Shown here: piece after piece, positions 35,608 to 44,478 of the stretch
Layout of the letters: every line of letters begins with the position of its first letter
How positions within the stretch are numbered: the stretch's first letter is position 1
Origin: Monocercomonoides exilis
Lineage: Eukaryota > Preaxostyla > Oxymonadida > Polymastigidae
Direction: 5' to 3'
Assembly: GCA_001643675.2 (NCBI GenBank)
Contig: LSRY02000022.1
Location: 124,001 to 188,000 of the forward strand
DNA: 64,000 bases
The notes under the pieces: generated by a model
What the model was told of the DNA's origin: nothing
The model's input: the letters and a program-made list of their open reading frames with translations, nothing else
Database searches by the model: none
Program-made: the position numbers and the translations under genes

Positions 35608-37420
35608 AAAGAATCTTTGAGGAAGGAGAGACGGAAAATTGATAATTCAGTAATTCCGGTAAGTTACTCCTATTGTCATGCTAAAAATGTGAAGAGGAGG
35701 ATGTATTTCCAGATGCTTGCCTGATGCAGACGACGGTATGAGCAGAAGACGAAACGATGAGCTTGGACAAAGAAATAAATAATGCGATTGAAGAGGCAGC
35801 AGACGATGCACTTGACAGAACATGCGAAGAGAGGAGCTGCACATTTCCCAATAATGAGTGGTTGAAGGAGAACACAAAACTTCTTTATTCCAACTCCCGC
35901 TCACTCCCCCTCCGCTGCCACTTCCTCTTTTGTTCCTCTTCTTTGCAATTGAGTGCATGATATCTCTGTTTCACTTCCGCTCAGACGACATCGAAAACAA
36001 TAGGCAGTCACGTGAAGTTACCACAGGATAATCAGTCCTTGTCATTACATCGCCTTTAATTAATTATTCTTTTTTTCCTGTAAAACTCTCAAACGTCTTC
36101 GCCTTCAATAAGGAAGATGAGGAAGATGAATAACTCAATAAGGTTTCTCCGTATATCTCCAAAGGCGAGAATCTTCTTTTGTCATTCTCATTTCCTATTC
36201 TATTGAAGCCTCCATCTTTCTCTCCTTCTCTCTTTCTCCTTCTTTCTCTAAATAACCTCCATATCATTAACGAATATCTCGTACAGGAACAATAATTTAT
36301 TCATCGTCTCATCTGAAACTTTCACAGGAGATTGCAGTTATGCAACGCAAATTTCCCCGTTTTCCTGTATGTGGTTTTTTTATAAATGAGTTCCCATATT
36401 TGCATCCAACACGCTCCATAAGAGGAGTTGTCGACTTATAATGCGAGACAAGAAGAGCAGTAGCATTGCCTCTCATCCAACACAAACATCTATTGATGCT
36501 TCAAAGTGGATAATCGTTTGTTCCTCCAGAAGTAGAATTGGTAGCTCCACTTAAGTTAATGTTGACTTCTGCAGGTTACACACATAAAGGGGCAAATCTC
36601 AAATTTGAAGAACACAAGCCCAGCAGCGGTAGTGCAAAGTTTGGAAAGACAGAAAGAGACAACTTTATTTATTTAGGAGCAAGTAACAGACGTGAAAGTG
36701 ATTTATTATGATGGACAGAATAGAGCGATCTGTTTATTGATGTTCCTTCAGCAGGAGGAGAACATGAAAGAAGAAGAAGAACGTTGCGATGATTTGGAAG
36801 ATGTTGAAGATCTGTTATAGAATGTGATGTGCGAACATTTTGCAGCTTTGGTTGTCGTTGCGATGAAGTCCATGAAGGAGATGCCATTAAAAGAGATTGT
36901 TAGATGCAAGAGAGCATTTAGTAAGAGCTAATACGAAGTATCGATACCAAATGGAGCTGTTGAGAGGAAGAGGAGAAGGAGATCTGAAGGTTCATAAAGA
37001 AGAAATATTCTCAAAATATAATTGGCGGTGAAGCAGAAGAGGAGGTCTCTTGTTAGAAATATGAAAGGATGTTTGCTGAGAATGAAGGGCGCTTAATTGA
37101 CTCAATCATGGAAGCATCAAAGCGGGTTGCGGATGACTGATCTCAGAAAGGAGAAGAAGAACAAGGCGATGATGAAGAAGAGAGTTAATTTCGAGTAGCT
37201 TAGGAGGAGATGAAGCCAGTGTGAGCGGGGAGGACGCAGTCAGCTGTGACACTGAAATAGCAGTGGTAGCAGATAGGGTGTGGGAGATAACTCCTTGTTC
37301 AGTCTTTTTTATCTGTTCTGTTTCCAATGGCAATAAAAACGCTGGAAAGAGCATATGGAAAAGACACATCACCCAAACTTAAAAGAATAGGTTGAATGAA
37401 ATAAAAACATGAAAAGGGAT
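35608..37420 (-). pseudogene. Further decayed Ser/Leu-rich coding debris
   Basis: Minus-strand coding-like patches in changing frames: FNHSLLGNVQLLSSHVLS near 35860, LFRERRRKREGEKDGGFN near 36250, MASPSWTSSQRQPKLQNV near 36880, and a Thr/Ser-rich patch near 37330. They may be earlier exons of the neighbouring decayed gene. No domain recognised. Confidence 0.3.
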
Positions 37421-38011
37421 GGTTCATATTTTTTTGAATTAATTGATTGAATAAATAAAAATTAGAGTTTGAATCAGTTAAAAAAAGAAAAATAAGAAAT
37501 ATGATTAAAACAATTGTAACAATTATCGAAAAATAGTGCAAACCTTTTCAAATGAAAAATTGCTCTTTCATCACTTCTTGCACGAAACTTTTTGGTTGTT
37601 GATTGAGAGAGTCCAAACAGCTGGAAAGATCAAGCGCATCAATGATTTCAATGCAGATACAGTTCAGACAGGCAATTCGATGCATGTTGCCAATATACAA
37701 ATTCATAAAATGGCCGTTGCGATCAACTCACGAGCAAAAGAGGAAGTTCATAATGAATAATGAAAAAAAAGTTCTAAAAATTACAAAAATGAAAAAAAAA
37801 TATATATATTTAAAAATAAATACACAAAAATTATTTGTAATGATTAAAAGAAAATTTTTACACACTCCATTGCTTCAAATCTTCACCATTGCATAAGACG
37901 ATCTGTTTGAAATTTTTTTCTTTTCTTTAATCAAGCTCAAAATATTTTGCATTTCTTCTTTTCTGTTTTCCTGACCTCCCTCTCCTTCGAGAATCCAGGT
38001 AATCTTGAATG
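37421..38011. other. AT-rich spacer, possible 3' part of a host gene near the Merlin insertion
   Basis: Mostly AT-rich. The last ~100 bp (minus strand) can encode YLDSRRRGRSGKQKRRNAKY, ending FELD then TAA, and may be the last exon of the gene at 42355-42935. Confidence 0.35.
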
Positions 38012-38019
38012 AAAAAAAC
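38012..38019. repeat. Target-site duplication, left copy (Merlin element)
   Basis: AAAAAAAC, repeated exactly at 42347-42354. Merlin elements typically duplicate 8-9 bp. Confidence 0.88.
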
Positions 38020-39316
38020 GGCGAGATATAATCTAGTTGACAGACGAGTTGAGCAAAAATGCAAACAGTATATGAAAAGCTCACTATTTCTAATTATTTT
38101 AAAATTATTCTTATTTGGCGAAACTTCGTCCGTCATGTTCAGTTTTAAAAATGTTAAAAATAAAAAAATAATGGGTGAGATCATTGATTTCATTTGCATC
38201 TTTCTGTTTCTCCACATATAGCTTTCAAATATTGATAAATTCTGCTGTTTGTGTGTTTATTAATGTTGTTTATTTGTTTTTATCAATCTTTATTGAAAAT
38301 ATTTTGTTTTTAGTTGCTTAATTTCGATCGTTCACTTAATCACTTTCACTTTTGCTCGAAACAAAAAGGTGAAGAAATTGGCATCACGGAAGTGTGATAA
38401 CTTATTAAATATTATTAACTTTTATTCATTTTGAAATTTAAATACTCGATATTACGTTTTTTTATTTAAAATTCAATATTTTTAACTTTAGTGTTACGCC
38501 ATATCTAAGATGATGCGAAAATTTGAACAAACGAAAGAATTAATCAAAGAAATGAATAAAAAAGAATTCAAATCTTTTTTTTCATTTGAACTGTTCGACA
38601 AAATTCACAAAATGATTGAAGAAGACAAATTATCGATTGGAAATGCCATTCCACTGCTGAAGCATATGAGATATTGCAATGAGCTGAAAGGAATTTGGAT
38701 CAGGGGCTTTGAAGAATCTTCGTTGAACAAAAGATTTGAGGAAATGATGGCTGAGGAAAATGAGAAAAAAGATGAAAAGAACGAGAAGTTTTTGGTTGAT
38801 TTTTGCGAATGTTTTGCTTTGCTTAATTTCTCCATCTTTTCAGATGAAATGATACCAATTTGTGTGCCTTGCTTTCTGAAAGTGGCATTGAAGAAAGAGG
38901 AAAATGAGGAAATACAAAAAGAAGTTGAAATGGCGTTACTGAGTTTGTGCAATATAGGATGGAAAATGTGAGATTTTTTATTTTATTTTTGAAATTATTA
39001 ATTATTTGCTTCTGAATTTTATTAGAAAGTGCCAAAAGAACTGTACTTGAATGAGATCAAAGAGATAATGCAATATCACCAGGAACATTACAATGTGACG
39101 CATCTTGTTCATCAATCTGTTTGGGAGTTGGTGATAAATGGATTCTATCAAAAAGGAAGCATAGAAGAAGTTACAGTTAATGAGCTGAATTTTGTGAGAA
39201 AAGCATCAAGAAAACATGAAGATCAGTTGAAGTGTGAAAATAGGAATAAGTTAAAAGAGAATTAACAAAAAATAGTCAGGAAGCAGCAGAAGCAGCTGAG
39301 AAGATGAAGGAAGCAG
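38020..39316 (+). repeat. Left TIR arm of the Merlin element
   Basis: About 1,297 bp, near-identical to the complement of 41051-42346 except for a divergent block at about 38697-38955 and an expanded 30-bp repeat just inside its inner edge. Confidence 0.9.
38510..39265 (+). pseudogene. Expanded-family K/E-rich helical protein, left-arm copy
   Basis: The first exon (38510-38967) begins MMRKFEQTKELIKEMNKKEF and carries landmarks of a family I recall as hugely expanded in Monocercomonoides (FSFELFDKIHKMIEE, GNAIPLLKHMRYCNELKGIW, VDFCECFALL, VPCFLKVALKKEENEE, ALLSLCNIG). A GTGAGA donor at 38968 and a TTATTAG acceptor ending 39025 define a 58-bp intron. The next exon has ELYLNEIKEIMQYHQEHYNV, then VHQSVWELVINGFY and VNELNFVRKASRK. 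Joining at these sites shifts the frame by one base, so either the true splice differs or the gene is broken. Only the N-terminal half of the family is present. Function unknown; the helical pattern suggests a repeat scaffold. Confidence 0.7.
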
Positions 39317-39412
39317 CAGAAGCAGCTGAGAAGATGAAGGAAGCAGCAGAAGCAGCTGAGAAGAAGAAGGAAGCAGCAGAAGCAGCTGAGAAGAAGAAGG
39401 AAGCAGCAGTAG
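39277..39412 (+). repeat. Tandem 30-bp repeat, about 4.5 units
   Basis: Units of GAAGCAGCAGAAGCAGCTGA plus GAAGA(T/A)GAAG; these would encode EAAEAAEKMK/EAAEAAEKKK heptad-like helix in one frame. The right arm has only about one unit (41052-41092, complement). Confidence 0.9.
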
Positions 39413-39806
39413 TTAAAGTATTATTTAGGAATGATGATTCAGAAATTGCAGCATAAATGATGCAAAATATCATATTTTGTTATAATTTTGATGAATTGTC
39501 AAATTTTAAGCTTCATTTATTTGTTATGACTGTTTCATTATTTAGAGATTGAAAAATTGAGTATGATATTTATTTTATTGTAATTAATATATCCTATTGT
39601 TGATTTGATTTTTTATTGTTAGTGTTAAATGAAAGCTTATTTTATAATATAAAATGAACTTCATATTTGTCAAATCTCATTTTATTAAATAATCAGTGGA
39701 ATGAAAAATATAAATTAAAAACAATTGAGAAAAATATTCACATTCTTTTAAAATCAAAATTTACAAAAATGTGTAAAAACTTAATGAATGAGTTACAAGG
39801 GCTTCT
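39413..39806. other. AT-rich Merlin core spacer
   Basis: No gene supported between the repeat and the transposase 3' end. Confidence 0.5.
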
Positions 39807-40633
39807 TTAAAATGTGAAAACATTTAAATAATCTTGCATATATTTTTGTCTAACACCGTATAAAGGAAGATATTTTCTAAGAAGGCTCCAAGTGCTTTCT
39901 ATTCTTTGTGTATGCGCTTTTGTAATAGGATCCACAAATCTTTTTTTGTGATTGACGGTTAAATGCGTATATCCAGCTCCATTTAAATTATTATATCCCC
40001 TCCAACAATCCGTGTATATTTTGGTTTTTTCCTTCACATTACTTTTGATTGTTCGATGTAATATTTCTCTTGATCTTTTCAAAACAGGAATTAAAAATAG
40101 ATTGGATTTTTGACCCTTTTTTTAGGACGTTCAATTCCTCCAATGATCCAATTTTGCCTTTTTGTTCTTCCTCTATTATATTTTCTTTTTGGAAAAATTG
40201 CTTCATCAATTTCCACTTCAGTTCCTTTTCCTCCAATAATTCGCGGATGATCCATGTAAAATTTTGATATGCACTTTCGGAAAGAATCACAAGCATGCAT
40301 CATAGAAATGTTTGACTTTCCACAAATGAAGCTGCAATGTGTCTGAGAAATGCCGACCCAAAAACATAAAGCCATCAAACAGATATTACAAATTTTGAAT
40401 CTGAATTTTTCAAAATTTGTATTTTTTGAAATTTTAACTTGTTTATGTTTGCAACGAAAGCGACTTGTTTCATTTTCATATACGTAGATTTTCATATTCT
40501 TTTGGCATTTCCAACAATAGCGGTCTTTTTCCAAGATCTTATGATCCAAAAGCCAATCAATTGTTTCTTTTTCTGATCTAAATATTTGAAACAATTTTTT
40601 AAACTGTTTTTGATTTTCTGCTTTGGTTGGCAT
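39807..40633 (-). pseudogene. Merlin/IS1595 (ISXO2-like) DDE transposase, one frameshift
   Basis: Starts at ATG 40633. An N-terminal zinc ribbon (YCWKCQKNM, then FRCKHKQ) precedes the ISXO2-like domain. The first catalytic Asp is in EVEIDEAIF, just before the RGRTKRQNWIIGGIER block. The frame then shifts by one base near 40100 and continues from about 40105 as FLIPVLKRSREI, with the second Asp in IYTDCWRGYNNL, the NHKKRFVDP block and the third acidic residue in RIESTWSLLRKYLP. It ends at TAA 39807. Length (about 275 codons) and motif order fit the family. The enzyme would excise and insert the element; this copy is frameshifted and likely dead. Confidence 0.9.
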
Positions 40634-41050
40634 GATATTTCAAATAGAGTGTTCAAAATAAATTAATTGAATTATTCAAGTTTAGATCTTCATATTTAAA
40701 AAATTGAGAAATAAAAAGTTTGATCAGTGAAATGAAATCAACAAATAAGATGCTAAAGGCACTTCGATAAAAAATTTTGAGAAATAACGAAAAATTATCT
40801 ATTTCTTGATCAAATAAAGATTAAAAATTATTTGGAATTGAATTTCAAAAATAATTCACAAGTTATGCTTCATAAAGAATAATACACAATGTGCACAACA
40901 AACAACAAATAAAGTTCTAATGAATTTCAACAACATTAACATGATATAAAATTCAACTCAATACATGAATTACACTTTTTAATAATAACAATCATGCTAA
41001 AATTAATAATACACATAAATTCAATGTATTTGTGATGTATCATACAATTT
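40634..41050. other. AT-rich Merlin core spacer upstream of transposase
   Basis: About 420 bp with no gene; the transposase promoter would lie here but no motif is assignable. Confidence 0.5.
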
Positions 41051-42346
41051 TTGCTGCTTCCTTCATCTTCTCAGCTGCTTCTGCTGCTTCCTGACTATTT
41101 TTTGTTAATTCTCTTTTAACTTATTCCTATTTTCACACTTCAACTGATCTTCATGTTTTCTTGATGCTTTTCTCACAAAATTCAGCTCATTAACTGTAAC
41201 TTCTTCTATGCTTCCTTTTTGATAGAATCCATTTATCACCAACTCCCAAACAGATTGATGAACAAGATGCGTCACATTGTAATGTTCCTGGTGATATTGC
41301 ATTATCTCTTTGATCTCATTCAAGTACAGTTCTTTTGGTACTTTCTAATAAAAATCAGAAACAAATAATTAATAATTTCAAAAATAAAATAAAAAATCTC
41401 ACATTTTCCATCCAATATTGCACAAACTCAGCAATGCTATTTCAACTACTGTTTTCTTCTCCTCATTTTCTCCTTTCTTCATAACAACAAACACAACACA
41501 AGGCTCCATTATTAAAAGTAATTTCGAAGAAGTCTCGTTGCTCACCAATCGATGGCATTTGCAAAAATCAAGCAAAAGATTTTCATTCTTTTCTTCTATC
41601 TTCTTATCTTCTTCAATAATAATCTTCTTCAATTTTCTTCACAACAAAAATTCACCAATTTCATCAACACTAATTCCTTTCAGCTCATTGCAATATCCCA
41701 TATGCTTCAGGAGAGGAATGGCATTTCCAATCGATAATTTGTCTTCTTCAATCATTTTGTGAATTTTGTCGAACAGTTCAAATGAAAAAAAAGATTTGAA
41801 TTCTTTTTTATTCATTTCTTTGATTAATTCTTTCGTTTGTTCAAATTTTCGCATCATCTTAGATATGGCGTAACACTAAAGTTAAAAATATTGAATTTTA
41901 AATAAAAAAACGTAATATCGAGTATTTAAATTTCAAAATGAATAAAAGTTAATAATATTTAATAAGTTATCACACTTCCGTGATGCCAATTTCTTCACCT
42001 TTTTGTTTCGAGCAAAAGTGAAAGTGATTAAGTGAACGATCGAAATTAAGCAACTAAAAACAAAATATTTTCAATAAAGATTGATAAAAACAAATAAACA
42101 ACATTAATAAACACACAAACAGCAGAATTTATCAATATTTGAAAGCTATATGTGGAGAAACAGAAAGATGCAAATGAAATCAATGATCTCACCCATTATT
42201 TTTTTATTTTTAACATTTTTAAAACTGAACATGACGGACGAAGTTTCGCCAAATAAGAATAATTTTAAAATAATTAGAAATAGTGAGCTTTTCATATACT
42301 GTTTGCATTTTTTCCAACTCGTCTGTCAACTAGATTATATCTCGCC
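41051..42346 (-). repeat. Right TIR arm of the Merlin element
   Basis: About 1,296 bp, inverted partner of 38020-39316, with the same outer sequence and intron but a different middle block in its gene. Confidence 0.9.
41105..41857 (-). pseudogene. Expanded-family K/E-rich helical protein, right-arm copy
   Basis: Minus-strand counterpart of the left-arm gene. It has the same start (MMRKFEQTKELIKEMNKKEF) and the same second exon (MNEIKEIMQYHQEHYNVTHL), but a diverged middle (VDEIGEFLL, TGA at 41639-41641, then KKIIIEEDKKIEEKNENLLL in the same frame, then PCVVFVVMKKGENEEKKTVV). The middle block differs from the left arm by substitutions and small indels while both flanks are nearly identical. 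Broken by the TGA and by the same out-of-frame intron. Function unknown. Confidence 0.7.
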
Positions 42347-42354
42347 AAAAAAAC
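42347..42354. repeat. Target-site duplication, right copy (Merlin element)
   Basis: AAAAAAAC, identical to 38012-38019. Confidence 0.88.
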
Positions 42355-42935
42355 TAAAATTTACAGAAAATAGCTGTATTCACTTGCTGGTCCACAAAGT
42401 TTGCTGTTCTGGAAGCATCAAGCTTCGCCTCTTCAAATACCTCCTCTTCAAGTGACATGCACTGCGCATGCTCCACAATCACAATCTCATTCGGCCGGAT
42501 GATCTTCTCCTTCTCCAGTGCATCTGCCACACACGATGTCAATTTGAACATATCCAAAGTTGACATGTTTAGCCCTTGGATGAAACCATTGCCTCCTCTT
42601 TCTCCACTGCTTACACCACAATAATCTGAATCAGCAATGTGTGATGGCCTAAATATGACCCCATAAAGCTGCCACATTCTCTTCCATTGTATGTGTATAG
42701 ACTGAAAGGAAAGTGGAACTTGCGAGAGAATTATACAGTGGGGTTTGCATCCGAAAAAGCGTGTCGTTCGTCTCTCGCTTTTCATCCACTAATATTCGTT
42801 AATATTCTCTTCAGAGTTTGTGTTCAACGCATAGAACAAATTGCAATATGTGCCTTGTGCAGCATACGAAATTAATAGCAAGCATTTGACGTTAACGAGT
42901 TGAATCACAAAAAAATACTCATAAAAAAGAATCGC
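42355..42935 (-). pseudogene. Host-like gene fragment between Merlin and the USP element
   Basis: A minus-strand frame (42785 to 42354) with ordinary, non-repetitive protein text: MWQLYGVIFRPSHIADSDYC, GNGFIQGLNMSTLDMFKLTS, RPNEIVIVEHAQCMSLEEEV, ASRTANFVDQQVNTAIF. Upstream coding-like text (AAQGTYCNLFYALNTNSEEN) is separated by one TAG. I do not recognise the family. Its 3' end runs into the Merlin insertion. If a GTAAAT donor here is joined to a TTCAAG acceptor left of the Merlin, the frame continues into a basic tail ending FELD. Probably a host gene interrupted by Merlin on one side and the USP element on the other. Confidence 0.5.
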
Positions 42936-43337
42936 TTTCAGATGCATTTCTGAAAGATGAATTATAATTCTTTCATTTTCACTGATATTCCATCTCGGGC
43001 TGACAAATTATTTATGAAAAAAATCGCATTGGTTGCTATTATTTCAGCTTTTTTAATAAAAATAAAATGAGAATATGGTTCAAATACATTAATTGCTTTG
43101 CGCTTTGCTCACAAAAATATCCACATGAAAATTAATGCATATTTGTTTTTGACACAATAAAATACAAAAAATTATAAATAAATTCCATTTTCCTGAAATT
43201 TTGTCAAATTGAACATCTCGATCACAAAAGTGGTCACTAATTTTTCTTCAGATTTTGCGACAAACAGACATAAAAAGATGTGGGGAAGCGGTTTGTGCGG
43301 AAATCTGAGAAAAAATTAGTGACCACTTTTGTGATCG
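42936..43337 (+). repeat. Left TIR (402 bp) of the USP-transposase element
   Basis: Inverted partner of 48673-49074, same length. Confidence 0.92.
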
Positions 43338-43568
43338 CCAGTCATTTCGAAAAACACTTTTATTAAGGTTCTCATCGGATTTGATCCGTTGAACGATCGG
43401 AACTATTATAAAACTGAAAATTGAAATGACTGGCGATCACAAAAGTGGTCACTAATTTTTTCTCAGATTTCCGCACAAACCGCTTCCCCACATCTTTTTA
43501 TGTCTGTTTGTCGCAAAATCTGAAGAAAAATTAGTGACCACTTTTGTGATCGAGATATTCAATTTGAC
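43203..43568. repeat. 366-bp palindrome overlapping the left TIR
   Basis: Two 146-bp arms (43203-43348 and 43423-43568) around a 74-bp spacer. Each arm is itself built of inverted copies of GATCACAAAAGTGGTCACTA. The right TIR contains just one such 150-bp unit (48658-48807). Confidence 0.9.
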
Positions 43569-44345
43569 ATATTTTCATGAAATATTTGCTTTTTGTTGTC
43601 TAATGTGATATTTTTGAAGTTTATTTTGAAATATTATCGATTTTTTTGTTAAATTAATTTTATTGATATTTATATAAGTATATAGCATGTGCATTGATAA
43701 ACTTTTTCGTGAACAAGTGGAAAAATAACAAAGATAAGTGGAAAAATATTCGTTAAAAAATAGCAATCGTTTTGCAGTCAAAATGACATAAATAAACAAA
43801 AAGTACTTCATGATGTCAATCATTAAAAAAATTAAAAACAGTCAGAAATATTCTTATCAGATTCTGCAAATTTCAAGAAAACATAATTCTATCACATAAT
43901 CATATAACTATCACCAAATATCAACAAAACGTCATCAATTTTGAACAATAAAAAATACAAGAAGAAACAGTACTATTTCAACAAATTCGTAGTATCAAAA
44001 ACAATTCCAAACAAAAAAAAATACTAATATTAAAAGTTCAAAAACTAACTTGTCTATTTTCCCTCCGTTTTCCATCCACTCTCCCCTTTCTGATATTTCT
44101 CTAACTTTGACTCAAAAAGATCAAATCCAACAAAGAAAAAAGACAGACACAATGATAAAACATCACTTCACACTCCCAACAACTCTCCCTTCCAAAAACC
44201 TCACCCAAAGATCAATGAATTCCCTCATAACTCTCTCTATTAATGAATCTCGATAAATACAAATATAAGCGGGACAATAACCAATTTAATTATAGGGACA
44301 TTATAGGGACAAAAAGCGCAAGAAAACAATCGGATTCTAACTGTT
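43569..44345. other. AT-rich interior of the USP element
   Basis: Between the palindrome and the structured RNA. No gene supported; a TATAGGGACAT-like direct repeat lies near 44293-44310. Confidence 0.45.
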
Positions 44346-44436
44346 GTGTACCTGGGAGGCTGTTCGTCGTATCCAGGTCCGGATAAAGCAGCCCGAAGGC
44401 TGCAATATCTAATACGAACAGTCATGTCCAGCACAC
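44346..44436 (-). ncRNA. Candidate structured RNA with a UUCG tetraloop
   Basis: A GC-richer island folds on the minus strand as: an outer stem GTGT.CTGG/CCAG..ACAC; an 8-bp perfect stem CTGTTCGT (44360-44367 on plus)/ACGAACAG (44414-44421); and two inner hairpins, GCAGCC-TTCG-GGCTGC (44388-44403; the ultra-stable C(UUCG)G loop on the minus strand) and TATCC-loop-GGATA (44370-44385). Three nested perfect stems in an otherwise AT-rich element suggest a functional RNA or a DNA hairpin signal. It lies just 3' of the transposase frame on the same strand. No tRNA, snRNA or known ribozyme signature was recognised. Confidence 0.4.
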
Positions 44437-44478
44437 TTCCGATAGAGTGCTAGCTAAGCATGCACAACAACTAGTTTC

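Larger units (their letters stand above)
38020..42346 (-). mobile_element. Merlin/IS1595-type DNA transposon with gene-bearing 1.3-kb TIRs (4,327 bp)
   Basis: Inverted arms begin GGCGAGATATAATCTAGTTG at 38020 and end with the complement at 42346, flanked by the exact 8-bp duplication AAAAAAAC. Arms span about 38020-39316 and 41051-42346. The core encodes an ISXO2-like (IS1595) DDE transposase on the minus strand. Each arm carries a copy of a K/E-rich gene from a large host family, oriented toward the core. The transposase copy has one frameshift, so the element is probably immobile without help. Confidence 0.92.

Noticed and set aside
37927-38221. ORFs reading out of the Merlin ends (also 42150-42455)
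   Set aside because: They are mirror images of each other in the TIRs, AT-rich and cross the element boundary; no conservation beyond the repeat.
39276-39473. Ala/Ser/Phe-rich minus-strand ORF
   Set aside because: Shadow of the 30-bp EAAEAAEK repeat on the other strand.
43218-43557. CRISPR-like repeat array from recurring GATCACAAAAGTGGTCAC words
   Set aside because: The copies are inverted, not regularly spaced direct repeats; they form palindromes within a transposon end, and the organism is a eukaryote.
44373-44393. Resemblance to SRP RNA domain IV (CCAGGTCCGGATAAAGCAGC)
   Set aside because: The second strand of the apical stem is missing, and the sequence fits better into the two minus-strand hairpins described; no Alu domain is nearby.
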